From the NCBI RefSeq assembly GCF_963678635.1, contig NC_087064.1:81647847-81711846 (forward strand): a stretch of DNA of 64,000 nt. Reading direction: 5' to 3'. Origin of the DNA: Symsagittifera roscoffensis. Lineage: Eukaryota; Xenacoelomorpha; Acoela; Convolutidae. The translations under genes and the position numbers were made by a program. Below the pieces are notes generated by a model. That model made no database searches. It was not told the DNA's origin and was given only the letters and a program-made list of their open reading frames with translations. Below, piece by piece: positions 45,647-56,883 of this stretch; position 1 is the first letter of the stretch, and every line of letters starts with the position of its first letter.

Positions 45647-46788
45647 TATGAATTACATTTACAGCTCTTATAAATATTTTTTTTGGGTATTTTACCGGTT
45701 CAAAATGCAGGTCCTAATTTTATTTTGTTTTTTTTTTCTCCCAACTCAAATAGCTAAAACCAACGCCTCTCCTCCAGAACCACTTTTTGACTATTACTTT
45801 TATTTGTATATCGTGTATATCATCTCATCAAGGGTCAAGTTTTCCATTGGGTTGGAGCGAGGCGGAAGGTCGTATCGTTTTTCAAAAAATACGTCTACCT
45901 TTCTGTAGGTCAATGAAATTGATGCCAATAAAGGAGGTCTTAAATTAGTACCAAAGGATGAACCCGTTGGTTACCAGGGGATGGAATCCCTGAAGAGGTG
46001 AAGAAAGCCTCGGTTCAATTTATGCGCGTCGGTTCGTTTGCATTCGTTTGCTTTTCTATTCAAAGTTCTCTTAGCTTTAAAAAAGCAACTCTTTTCCTGG
46101 CGTCAATTGAAAGAAAGTTAATAAAAAGTTGTGTATTTTTTTATTTTCCTTGAAATTTTTCCCAACACTTCAAATTTAAACAGAAAAGGCTATAATATAT
46201 GCGTTTAGTATCATAGCCATTCTAGATAGATTTGTTGAGCTCATAAATTTGCTAAAATAATGCCGAAAACATTTTTTTTGTAAATTTGATGTGAGAGGCA
46301 TAAAAATTTTTCAGATAACTTTATAAACATTGTTCTCGAGCAACTAGCCAGAAATTAGAAAATATGGGGGGGGGGGAAATATCTAATCTTTATGTTTTTC
46401 TAGTATAAAAAAAACAGAATTTTTGTCAATTGACCCAATGTACAGTAATTGCAACCAAGACTCAATTTTTTCAATCGTTGTGTTCGATACCGCAGGCACC
46501 GGTCGCGAAGTGATTCAGTCCGACAACAGCCAGATGTTATGTTCTGCTTCAAATAGTATCTACTCCAATGCCAACGACAGTAAAGAAGCTCATCGTGGAA
46601 AATAACTTTTCCATTTTCCTTTGACATCATAATGTGTACTCCCTGTCAAATTATATACTATCCAAAACGTTTTTTGCTATCAAAGTTTTGTTCGCTATGC
46701 GCCAGAACGCAAAAAAAAACTGAGTCGAACCTGAGCGCTGATGAGATTAGGAAGTGTTTTATCTAGATAATTACGCATTAATTTAAAA

Positions 46789-46980
46789 ATGCATATGTAC
46801 TGGATTATTTTGTGCTTAGCATCTGTTGTCTGCTCACTTCAATATACGACCGTGCTCGAGGTTTTTTTATCTTCCTCGAGTTATGTTTTGACAATGTACC
46901 CTTACCACCTAATCCAGTTGAAAGGATATAAACTTCACTTGGCTACTGGAATAGTTATATTATTTTCAACCAATCAATAA
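46789..46980 (+). CDS. Small ORF with signal-peptide-like start (copy 3), doubtful
   Basis: Protein identical to the frames at 34,426 and 40,602. Same reservations. Confidence 0.15.
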   Translation: MHMYWIILCLASVVCSLQYTTVLEVFLSSSSYVLTMYPYHLIQLKGYKLHLATGIVILFSTNQ

Positions 46981-47322
46981 CAAGTTTTTTATGCAAAACA
47001 AAACGAGAAACTTCCAAAAAAAAAATCACATTTTTGGTTTCGTTTAGCCGAAATTTGGTGGGCCGAAATTAAGTTTCTTCTTCAGTTTATTTCGATAGTA
47101 ACATTTTTCATTGCTTTTCGTTAATTTTATTCTGTAGTTGCATCCTTTTATTATCAGACCGTGGGATACAATATTGAAGAGATGAAGCAGATTACTGCGA
47201 GTTGTACATGTACACATTCTTTTCAAATTCATGTATACATATCGGCTGACAATTAGGTGTCAAGCGTACAGTTTTTTTCGTTAACAAAAGGTTAACTTAT
47301 AGCCATTAGCGCTCGATTCGAC

Positions 47323-47909
47323 AAAATCATGTCATTTTTGGTCGTTTCATCCAAAACTTGGCCATTTTTGGTCGAACTGGTCGAAACATAGTCTTTTTGG
47401 TCGATTTGACCAAAACAAACTCATTTTTGTTTGATCCAGTCGAATTATAGCCATTTCTGGTCTGGTCGAGTCCAGCGAAACGTAGCCATTTTTGGTAAAG
47501 ACGGCAAACAAAATCCATTCATGATCGTTTCGGCCTAAACATAGCTTATTTGAGCCAAATCGGTGGACACATAGCCCTGCTCAATTTTTTGACCACCGCG
47601 ACTAATTTTTTGACCATGGCGCGACTAATTTTTTGACCGCCGCGAAAAAATTTTCGACCGCCGCGACTAATTTTTCGACAGTTGCGATTAATTTTTCGAC
47701 CACCGCGACTATTTTTTTGACAGCGGCGACTAACTTTCCTTCGGTTGCGCCGGTCGCGGTTAGCATTCCTTCGTTCGCGCTTGTCGCGGACACATTGCTT
47801 TGGTCCACAAAGTCTGGAACTAGCGAATTTTGAGCGTGGTGGTCTACAAATGTTCATTTTTGGTCGCGGCAGTCTGGAAATACCAAAAATTGGTCGCGAC
47901 CGTCTGATC
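47323..47909. repeat. Satellite block (copy 3)
   Basis: As in copy 2, with GCCGCGAAAAAA where copy 2 has GCCACGAAAAAA. Confidence 0.8.
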
Positions 47910-48519
47910 ATAAAACTTCAACTTCGAACCGGGAAAAGAAATTAATGTGCTGCCAAGAAGTTGTTAATCAAACGATGATGGTTCTAAACTTAAGTGTCAG
48001 GACTTTTTGCCCTCTACTAAATTGCCAAACATGAAAACTGGACCTATGCCAACTTGCCCCATATGACATCTTGTCCTATGCCGTTTTGTCCCAAAATTAA
48101 CACATCTAGTTAATCAAGTGATGTTCAAATAGATTAATGTATAGGACCAGCAAGTTCTAATGGCAAACTGAAATCGTTTTGAGACAAGAAGGGAAACTGA
48201 CTCAAAATTGTTCAAATTGAACCTCAAAAATAATCTGAGCCATAATTTTTGTCAATTAAACGCAAAATTGTGGCAATAATCCACAATAAACGCTATTGAA
48301 ACAGAGCAAAACACTATTTTGTTTTGTTTTGCGCCATTGCTTATATCTTTTCTGCTCAAAATTACATTTTAACTATCATGAGTCAGACTACGTGGGGCAT
48401 ATCTAAATGAAACAAGAGAACGCTGATTATTTACGGACACGAGTTCACAAAAAAGCAAACAACAAAAAACAACAACTAAACACTAGAGATGCGCGAGATA
48501 CAGTTCCCATTAGTGCTGA

Positions 48520-48738
48520 ATGTTCGCTGTAACAGCTGTAGATGAACTGGTATCCACCAAAAAGGAACATTGCCACAATGTTAGACCGGGAAAAGTTGAA
48601 GCTAAGATGATCATGCATCAAATGAAAAAAGAGGCCAAGCAGCAAATGGTACCTATTAATAGCAGTATAATTGCCATTTGTCTCCAGGAAGCATCGGACG
48701 AAAAAGCAGTTCAGTTTTCGGTTTTTAGTCTTTTATGA
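48520..48738 (+). pseudogene. FLYWCH/MULE-type fragment (copy 3)
   Basis: Same protein as the copy 2 fragment. Confidence 0.35.
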
Positions 48739-48744
48739 CGGATT

Positions 48745-48803
<59 letters not shown>

Positions 48804-49704
48804 ATTCAAAAGATGCTGTTGTCCCGAGCTTAAATTTTAAAAAAATATTTCAATTTTGATCATTTTTTGTAGAGTAATGAGGATTTAAGTTTTGCCATTT
48901 CGGCCGATTTCAGACAAATAACGCGCGATATATTTCGCGCTGACTAGGAAGCGGAGATTGAATCCGTCTTAGAAATTGTTCCAAATTGATTGAAAGAAGC
49001 TTATTTGCCATAATTGATTTGTTAATAGGAGCAAAATCTGACACTTTGTATTTTATATGGCGTGTGGGGGATGATTTTCACAACAACAATTAAAACGTTT
49101 GTGACCTCTAAGTGTTTTTTTTTTCAATTTACTCCGTTTCGAGAAAAATCTGTTTGATTACTTTGAATTTCAGTCTGATTTTGACCGAATCAAGAGAGCG
49201 GTCGAGCTTTTGTATGCTCAAGTTAAACTGTTTACTTCTGTTTAATTATGCCGATTTTTAGTTTGACTCGATTTATTTTTTTTTCTCATTTTGGGATTCA
49301 AAAAAAATTTGAAAATGTTTTCAAATTTTTAAATGATTTTTTTTTTGTTTTTCTGATAACTTTTCTACAAATATTGTTTTCCAGTTCAGCTGTTTTTCCA
49401 AAAAACCTGTTTTTGTTCGGTTCAACTGATGCATTTGTCCCCTAAAAAACTGAGTAATATGAACTGCAACTTGAATGCGATTGGCTATCTTAAGCCAATC
49501 AAATTCAAGCACAATGGTTTCAATTGAAGAATATGAAAAGAAAACTTTGGGAACAAAAAGTAAAAAGACCCAACAAGAGTGATACTTACATGAACAAGAA
49601 GCTCAAGCTATCTGAATATATTAGGGCTCATGTCAGCTAGTTTCCTTTGCAGATTGAGTTCTTAAGAAGGAGCAGAATGTTGAAGTCGACGGTGCAATTT
49701 ATAA

Positions 49705-49869
49705 GACCGCTCAAAAACCGCTTAAAAACCGCTCAAATCTTGCTTGGAAAACCGTTCAAAAATCACTGCAAGAAATGAGCGGTTTTTTTAAGCAAGATTT
49801 GAGCGGTTTGAGCGGTTTTTTCAAAAAAAACGCCCAAACCGCTCAAATCTTGAGCGGTTTTTGAGCGGG
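49705..49869. mobile_element. Fold-back ACCGCTC element (copy 3)
   Basis: Same nested inverted repeats as at 37,321-37,485. Confidence 0.7.
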
Positions 49870-50415
49870 ATCTCGACCCGGGTGGCCAATAGTACAATCA
49901 TGCCAAAAACTTTTCGTTAAATTGTTTTGTGGCTTAAAATATTATCACAGAAGGACGTCTTTTTCAACTGCAGAGTAGAAAAATGCGTAATTTCTTTGAT
50001 TCGCCATGAGTTTGTTTCACAAAAAACTGTACAGTATTTAACCTAACAAGCCACCAAAATCAATATTTCAAAATCACTTCCATGAACTCGTTTTTGTTTT
50101 ATTTTTAAAGCGCCAAAAATTTACGAAAGCCAATCTACGAAATTTAAGTCAACTAGTTTGATATGATATGGCTGATTAAAAGTGTATAGGAATAATTATT
50201 ACTATTTTTGTCATGCTTCGCACCTTCGGCCTGTTATGTTGCATAACCGCATAACCTGTATCACGGTTGCGTCAAAAAATGAAGCTATGCGATGGGACAG
50301 AATCAATGAAAATACATAAAACTGAGTCATCGATTCCAAAATTGACGATCACAGCACTACTTTGTGTTGCAGCAATCGATAAACTTTGTAATCATGACTC
50401 TTTTTCAGTATACGA

Positions 50416-50421
50416 TTTAAT
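50416..50421 (-). terminator. ATTAAA polyadenylation signal candidate of the ODAD4-like gene
   Basis: ATTAAA lies 32 bases after the TGA stop at 50,453 on the minus strand. This is the common variant of AATAAA. The same hexamer follows the two orphan exons. Confidence 0.4.
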
Positions 50422-50452
50422 ACGTCATCAAAATTTTTAAGAAGCTATAGAT

Positions 50453-50785
50453 TCATTTATCTCTAGAAGTAGTTGCTGTTTCGTCATCTTGTTCAAAATC
50501 TTCCTCCCCATAAGCTTCAGTTCCCTCCAGTTCCTGCTCCTCCGGGATCTCATCTCCGTCTCCTCTTCCGTCTCCAACAACTTCGTCTTCTTTTTTCTCT
50601 TCCACTTTTTTCGGCTCTTCTGCTTTCGCCTTCGGCTCTTCTTTCGGTTTCTCCACTTTGGGAGGAGTCTGAGTTCTCTGTTCGCGAATCTGTTCTTGAT
50701 TCTGATTGGCTACCGAGTAGTTATTATCTTCGTCCACCTGTTGACTGACATTTTGGGAGAGTTTTTGGTTGACGTCTCGCAGAGC
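50453..50785 (-). CDS. ODAD4: ODAD4/TTC25-like protein, last coding exon
   Basis: The exon starts after TTTTTAG at 50,786 in phase 0 and ends with TGA; it gives 110 residues. It begins ALRDVNQKLSQNVSQQVDED, continues through a Gln-rich part and then a low-complexity acidic tail rich in Lys, Glu and Pro (KPKEEPKAKAEEPKKVEEKK) ending in DDETATTSRDK. Outer-dynein-arm docking TPR proteins of the TTC25 family typically end in a disordered charged tail after their TPRs, and this fits. It joins the exon at 50,921-51,021 across a 135-bp GT-AG intron. The tail itself carries no family-specific motif, so the name depends on the upstream exons. Confidence 0.75.
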   Translation of the reverse strand, partial: ALRDVNQKLSQNVSQQVDEDNNYSVANQNQEQIREQRTQTPPKVEKPKEEPKAKAEEPKKVEEKKEDEVVGDGRGDGDEIPEEQELEGTEAYGEEDFEQDDETATTSRDK

Positions 50786-50920
50786 CTAAAAATCGAAAAA
50801 AGAACAACTAAAATTTATCTATATTCCTCTTAAGTAACGGGTTGCAGGTATATTGTGTGTTCAGACGAGCTAAAAGTAGAGTGAGTGTTGTCATGAACAA
50901 ACTGATGAGCCTCCTCGAAC

Positions 50921-51021
50921 CTTTTCAATGCTGTCTAGGGCCTCTTTGTTCTGCTGATTTTTAGCCAGCTCCAGTGCCTCTTCAAATGTGGTCGAAGCAG
51001 CCTCATAGTCCTCCAGTTTCA
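50921..51021 (-). CDS. ODAD4: ODAD4/TTC25-like protein, penultimate coding exon (TPR helix)
   Basis: The exon has acceptor TTTTAG, enters in phase 1 and leaves in phase 0 at AAG/GTTCGA. It encodes KLEDYEAASTTFEEALELAK and NQQNKEALDSIEK. The pattern Y-x-x-A-x-x-x-F-x-x-A-L-x-x-A is a TPR helix pair. The first codon is completed by the A at the end of the exon at 59,948, giving Met. The intron upstream of it is 8.9 kb and holds a complete LTR element. This is the copy of the triplicated pair nearest to the upstream exons. Confidence 0.78.
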
Positions 51022-51452
51022 CTAAAAGTAGAACACAGTTAACGCTCATCAAGTTCACCGGCTGAATTTTGACTATTTTGATAACATACAGACACAAAAT
51101 TGCAAAAAAAATAGAAGTCTTTTAAGTTCTCCGAATTTTTTTAGTTTTTGTTTAATTATATTGAATGTACGCGAAGAGGTTAAGCTAAGTGGAATCAATT
51201 GACCATTTTCAATTTGCTTTGATCAGCACGATATTTCATTTTAATTATGATTTGCACGATTAGTGCTTTGAGGTGAGCAAGTTAGCGCAGAGTTGGGCAT
51301 CCAATTTCTTACATAAAAATCAAAAAATACATAAAAATCAAAAAAATGTTGCAACACATTAACACATTAATAATGTACATAATATATGATTTTTGTCATT
51401 TTGGCAGAAAAATTAGCCGGCTAATTATGACTAATTTGTTCGATTTTTTTTT

Positions 51453-52850
51453 CAAGTAAATAGTACAGGTTTGTTGATGTAGTTTTGGAAGCACCATTTA
51501 GTTCTTCTTCAGCAATGAAATTTTTTTTGAGAAATCAAACAATTATTCTGAAAAAAAAACTGGAAAATCTTTTCGATGCTTATTTCACTAACTTTCTACG
51601 CATTCCTAAGATCGCGTCCGTCGCTCACAAAAAAAACCGGACAAAAAACGACACTAAATTGAAAAATGAATTTTCTTTGGAAATCTCTAACCGGTTATCA
51701 ATCCTTGTTTTTTCCGAATTTTGTCAAAAAGGTCACTGTATTTGTTATTTGCTTCACATTTTTAGCAATTTGCTGGCTAAAAGCTGAGAACGGGCACTGC
51801 AAATTTCTCGATTCATCAAAAAAGCCGATGCTCCTTTTTCGTTTTGTTAATTTTTTCTTTTTCGCTCAAGGTCAGCGAATCTGCTCATCAATTTGACGGA
51901 AAAATTAATTCTGCATTTTTTATTCAATCTACTTTTCTGTTTTTGAATATCATACAAACTATTTTGATTATTTGCGCAAACGTTTAACAAACTTTAACAA
52001 CGTGTTTTTTCAACAAAGATAGTTTTCTTTGTTCCAACTTTCAAAAAATGGGATGGAATTTTAGTGGAATTTTAGACCAACTTTCAAAAAATGGGATGGA
52101 ATTTTAGGTTGCTTTCTGATTCAGGCTTAGTTTCACATTTTAACTAAGCACTTCGGAAAATTTTTTGTGCCAATTGAAAAATGGTTGTATTGAGCTAAAA
52201 ATAATAAAATTTATCAACTGTGGTTACATTTTGAAAAATTCAAAAGCTGTGAAAATTTAGGACAATTAGTTTTTGTTTGCAAAATCATTACACGGAGAAC
52301 AGTGGTACACAATTGTGATCCTGATTTATCAGATTCTAGACAACATCAAAGCGTACTTCTATGATAATTTTGGAAAATTCAAAGTTATTCAAAAAGGAAG
52401 GGAAGATTCGACACAATATTTTTGTACAATTGACGGCCTGCCAAAACCAAGTAACACTCTTGGAGCAGTTCAATAAAAGTTTGAGTCAATGTTGCAGATT
52501 TCAGTCCCCGACATCTGCAAAATCGTCGCATCTAGCCCAAGACATCAAATCTTACAGGCAATAACACACTGCGCAGTTGGGAGCAAAAATTCACACAAGG
52601 AAGGAAGATATATACGGCAGTATGAAACCATATCATATTCAGCGATCAATAACAAGAAAATTGATTATTTAAAAAAGTATCACTAATTATTTATCTTTTA
52701 TTGTTCCGACTTTCGAAGAAAACTGAATATTTATGGTTCCGACTTTCGAAGAAAAGCTCGGTGTGATTTTTTTTCAGTCAATTTTTGCCGATCAAAATAA
52801 CAGTTTTCAGCAAAAAAAAGTTTTATGCTCCATTGAATATATCAACTATC
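51453..52850. other. Unique AT-rich intron sequence
   Basis: Part of the large ODAD4-like intron. Short open stretches (for example a plus-strand ATG frame at 51,666 with a hydrophobic start) have no motif. A 43-bp tandem duplication (CAACTTTCAAAAAATGGGAT) is at 52,034-52,108, and GTTCCGACTTTCGAAGAAAA is repeated at 52,703-52,755. Confidence 0.4.
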
Positions 52851-53545
52851 TGAGTTCAAATTTAAAAAGATATTTTACCTCCGATCATTTTTTGTAAAGT
52901 TCTGGGGGCTCTGGACTAAATTATCAGCACTTTGAAGAGTTTATTCATAATGCTGAGAGCTTAACGCGAATTATTTCTGAGTGGAGAATTATCCAGCTCA
53001 ACAAAATCAATCCAAATAAAAACAAGACTGCTCGTATCAGGGCGAAACCCTGAATGTTCCGACTGCCTTTTAAGTTTTATGGAGCAGCAGTAATAACATT
53101 AAAAAATTAAATGAAATAAAATAAAATGAAAACTTTTTTTTCTAAAATTTGAAAATTTTTATGAAAATCATCCCCCCACACGCCATATAAAGTACAAAAA
53201 GAGAGATTTCGTTCCTTGTAACAAATCAATTATGGCAAATAAGCTTCGTTCAACCAATTTGGAACGATTTATAAGACGGATTAAATCTCCTCTTACGCGT
53301 TAATAGCGCGAATTATATCGCGCGTTAATTGTCCCAAATTGGTCAAAATGGCAATCTTTAAACCCTCATAACTTTACGAAAAATGATCACAGGTGAAATA
53401 TCTTTTCAAATTTGAGCTCACGACAACAATACCTTTTGAATACCAAAAAATTCCGTCAAAAATGGCTAGTTAAAAAGTCGAAATTTGTCTGAAGAAAAAA
53501 AAAACCCACCCCGAGCACAAATATTCCGTTACTTTCGTATCAAAA
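52851..53545. repeat. Interspersed repeat R1, inverted copy
   Basis: 53,155-53,470 is the reverse complement, with moderate divergence, of 36,421-36,720 and the matching parts of copies 2 and 3. Shared landmarks: CATCCCCCCACACGCCATATA, AATTATGGCAAATAAGCTTC, GCGCGAATTATATCGCGCGTTAA. Further to the left, CGTATCAGGGCGAAACCCTGAATG belongs to the same unit as seen in the neighbour at 53.9 kb. Confidence 0.65.
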
Positions 53546-53869
53546 GTCGGAACAATGAGGCTAGCTAATTGGTCGTATTAAAAAGGTACGACTCAAAGGT
53601 CCGAGAAATTTTTATATCTTAAAAACAAAAATTTAAAAATATATTAAAATGCATCCACTTGTTTTTTGATAATTGTTTTGTACATAGTTTTTTTTCAAAA
53701 CAACATTTATGTGTAATTACAAATTGAGGCGCAACTAGGATAGATTAACCCTCTTATGGGAAGTGTAGTAGAAGATGTAATGGTAATTTTGCTTGCTCAT
53801 GAACTAGACTAGACGTGTTTAAATTTTTTTTTCTCCTCAGCCCTCTCAATTTTGATCGTTTATGTTTCA

Positions 53870-54365
53870 AAAGGTGTAATGACTTCAATATCCAGAGACA
53901 GAAATCAATAAATATCAAAGCGACTGATCGTATATCAGGGCAAAGCTGTGAATCTTCTGAGTGCTTATCAAGGCCAATTGAAAAACGTTTGGTTGAATCA
54001 TTGATGAAATAATCAAAAGTTTAATTTTTTTCTTCTTTTCTCGTCATTTTATTCCCCCAGACGCAAATGTAAAGTACCAAGAGATTTATTTAGCGTCTTG
54101 TATCATTATAATCAGACCAGCTGACTGCCTCAAATCAGTTCAAAACGGTTTAATCTGCTGCTTGCTCGCGTTATAAGAACGCACTGAATCGCGTGTAAAT
54201 TATATTTATTTGACCAAATTAACAATTTTTAACAGCTCGTAATTTTTTCAACGAAAAATGATTCTCTGTAAAATCTTAATTTATGTTTGAGCTCCAGAAA
54301 ACAACTTCTTTCACATTGTTGATTTTTTTTCAAATTTTTTTTGTGAAAAAAAAAATCGAAAAATG
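53870..54365. repeat. Interspersed repeat R1, second diverged copy in the same direction
   Basis: CGTATATCAGGGCAAAGCTGTGAAT, then CCCCCAGACGCAAATGTAAAG, GCGTTATAAGAACGCACTGAATCGCG and GAAAAATGATT follow the order seen at 53.0-53.4 kb. Divergence is high, so this is an older copy lying in tandem with the previous one about 0.9 kb away. Confidence 0.5.
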
Positions 54366-54532
54366 CCTAAATAAAACAACGACATGCTAAATTTGGGCAT
54401 GCAAAACAAGGAAAGACGGTTGCTGTGCAGGTGGCACAAATTTTCCGAACACATTCACAAAAAAATAAAAAAGACTAGTTCTCGTTTCCGTACACAAGTT
54501 TTCTTGGCCTAAATGTTTCAAATTGGAAACAG

Positions 54533-54901
54533 TCTAAACTAGAATCTATAATTGGTTATAAATATAATTCTTTAATTCTATAAAACATTCCTAACTAACC
54601 AATCCTATTCCATATCTAACCTTTACACTTATTTGTCAGTGCTGAAACTACTTGTAGTTTCAGCACCAGAGCAATTTGAATTAAACTTAGAATACAGTTG
54701 TTCTCCTTCTGGAAACTAACTCGCATAAACCAGTATACACTAGATCTATTGAGACTAGGAGATAAAAGAGTAAGATTAAGATCGGTATTCGACTAAGCAT
54801 TTGCACGAATCTATCCGGCCGAAAATAAGATAGCGTGACGAGCACACGGTGTACCTTATCTGAAATTACTCTATGAGTATATCCAAATAGGACATAACTC
54901 A
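54533..54901 (+). repeat. 5' LTR
   Basis: 369 bp, from TCTAAACTAG to CATAACTCA. About 95 percent identical by eye to 58,514-58,881. Contains a perfect hairpin at 54,639-54,666. Minus-strand open frames inside both LTRs are a by-product. Confidence 0.85.
54639..54666. promoter_or_regulatory. Perfect hairpin in the 5' LTR
   Basis: GTGCTGAAACTAC, a two-base TT, then GTAGTTTCAGCAC: 13 bp perfect arms. The same 28 bases are unchanged in the 3' LTR (58,620-58,647) although the surrounding LTR sequence has diverged. Confidence 0.85.
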
Positions 54902-54903
54902 TC

Positions 54904-54913
54904 TGGTGCGACC
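54904..54913 (+). promoter_or_regulatory. Primer-binding-like site
   Basis: TGGTGCGACC two bases after the 5' LTR. TGG is the complement of a tRNA CCA end, and GCGACC fits a tRNA-Arg acceptor stem as at 29,115. It sets the direction of the element. Confidence 0.5.
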
Positions 54914-56108
54914 AAAAGTCTCAAACAAGACCTTAACTGACTTAGATTTAGAAAAAATAGATTTTAGAATTAGACAATTGCAAAATTTCAACAATGTTAG
55001 ATGAAATTGACAATTTATTAGTAAGTGTCTCTCCGACTCAATAGATCACCGCCAATTTTCCAAAAAAAAAAAACGAAAATTACCAGGTATTGCGAAAAGA
55101 CCCAAACCAAGTCACGATCTACGATTAGAAAAAAATCTACCGATTCATTTCATGATAGTACGGCGGAAACCGGAGCAAACCTATGTATTTAGAATCCTTT
55201 CCGCATTAAATTTAAATTTTTATTTACTGACATGAAATTTGAAGAAATCTTTCAGCAACATAAATGGTGCTGAACCTACTATTTACACAAGAACGACTGA
55301 TAAAAACAACACAAAACGTTCTCTCCAGAAAACCTGCAGTAAATCAAATCATTTTGAGTAAAACAATTTATTGAAGAAAAATAAAAGAATTAGTTAACAC
55401 AAAAAATAATTGTTAGTATTTAATAATATATACATATTTTCTTTATCCCAGCTGCATCACCTAAAAAGTAACAGCAAATTACACAAAACTAACATTATCT
55501 AAATTTTAATCTTGAACTTTTTACACTTAAGCTTTCACATCAAATCTTATCAAGGCTTATCTTTGTTTTCTCTTAAATTAGCTTAACCTAAATGACAGAT
55601 CATCAACGCTTTGCTTGGATATTTATTTCTTCTAAATTAAAATTCTTTATTTTCTGATCATCAAGGCTTTCTTTGGATCAAACTGAACAATTTTGTTTTT
55701 CCCTCCTACATTTCTTAAAGTGTCTAACGACCTCAAACGTCGATTCACCACCCAACCCTTATCAACAACCCAGGCCTTGTAGAAATTTTTGAAAATTTAA
55801 CCATTTAATTTAAGCTAAACAGTGAAGAACTTCTCATCCTTCACTTGAGCCCTTCCTCTTAGATGACCCAGGCTAAAAGACTTAAACTTAATAAGTCATA
55901 AAATAGTATCCAACGATCTACTCGTGTGCTAATTGTACCTGAACTTTGTGGATTGATTTACTATTCTCCAACCCTCGATCACAAATCACAACCCCTAAGT
56001 AAGATTAGATAGGTCTACCTTAAATTAGAACTTAGTCACGAGAAAGTAAAAAACCATTCTCACGAATTGATATACTACTCTCTGTCCAACCCGTCAAACC
56101 GCGACCCA
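54914..56108 (+). other. Element interior, non-coding part
   Basis: AT-rich with no open frame of note. 55,905-55,990 matches 30,010-30,090 in the decayed relative. Confidence 0.4.
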
Positions 56109-56883
56109 ATGAAGATAACTTTTCAAAAGACGATACCAACGCTAACCCCCAACAAACTGAAAGTTTTTTCATCAAATCACCAATTGTATTTACTATGAAC
56201 TGCATGAACAAAAATTATGATCACATTATATCCACAGCACTTCGCTACACAAAAGCCTACGACTCTTATTTCAGTGATTTTAACCATTTTTGTTAACCTA
56301 AATTTTTCTAACACCCGAAGAACGTGACTTACACTGCTCACATCAAATCATGTTACGCACAAAACAAACTCACAAATACACTTACTATAAATTTATACAA
56401 CACCATTACACAACTATTACACCATCACGAAACCTACAGTATCGATTTCAAATTATTAACTCCAAATACACATCACCATTCTTCTTAAACTTCACATACT
56501 GTATAAAAGACACTAATATGCAAGGAATCCTTAGAAACTACGACCCTATCTGACAAATGTATATATTCCGCCCACTAACCAGAACTTTTAACGTTGATGA
56601 ATCCCGTCCACTAATTCTCCCCCACGAATATATACCGCCCGTTGAAATCCCAATCCTAGAATACCATTATAACATTAAACATAATCATGAGCTTTATAAT
56701 CTAATACAAAACACACCGCATGAATTCTCACCAAGTAGTCAAGAGCACAAGATTATCAACGCACTTGACTTGCTTTGGTCACTACTGCAAACAAAATATA
56801 TCACCAGCTTACATGCTAAATCTTTAACAACATCAAATGTCATTCACGATATTTTCCCAAATGGATTTTTTGCTGATGATTAA
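56109..56883 (+). pseudogene. G-poor reading frames of unknown function inside the LTR element
   Basis: Three plus-strand pieces follow one another. One frame runs from before 56,109 to 56,297 and includes YDHIISTALRYTKAYDSYFS. An ATG frame at 56,350-56,553 starts MLRTKQTHKYTYYKFIQHHY. A frame at 56,557-56,883 (108 codons) contains PLILPHEYIPPVEIPILEYH and NHELYNLIQNTP. The plus strand is very low in G and uses A or C at third positions. This shared bias suggests one original protein broken by lesions. No known gag, env or enzyme motif is seen. Confidence 0.35.

Larger units (their letters stand above)
45257..51452. repeat. Triplicated unit, copy 3 (about 6.2 kb)
   Basis: Third direct copy, nearest to the upstream ODAD4-like exons. 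Its right edge is the poly-T at 51,444-51,452, after which CAAGTAAATAGTACAGG is unique sequence. Landmark spacing to copy 2 is 6,187-6,199 bp. Confidence 0.95.
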
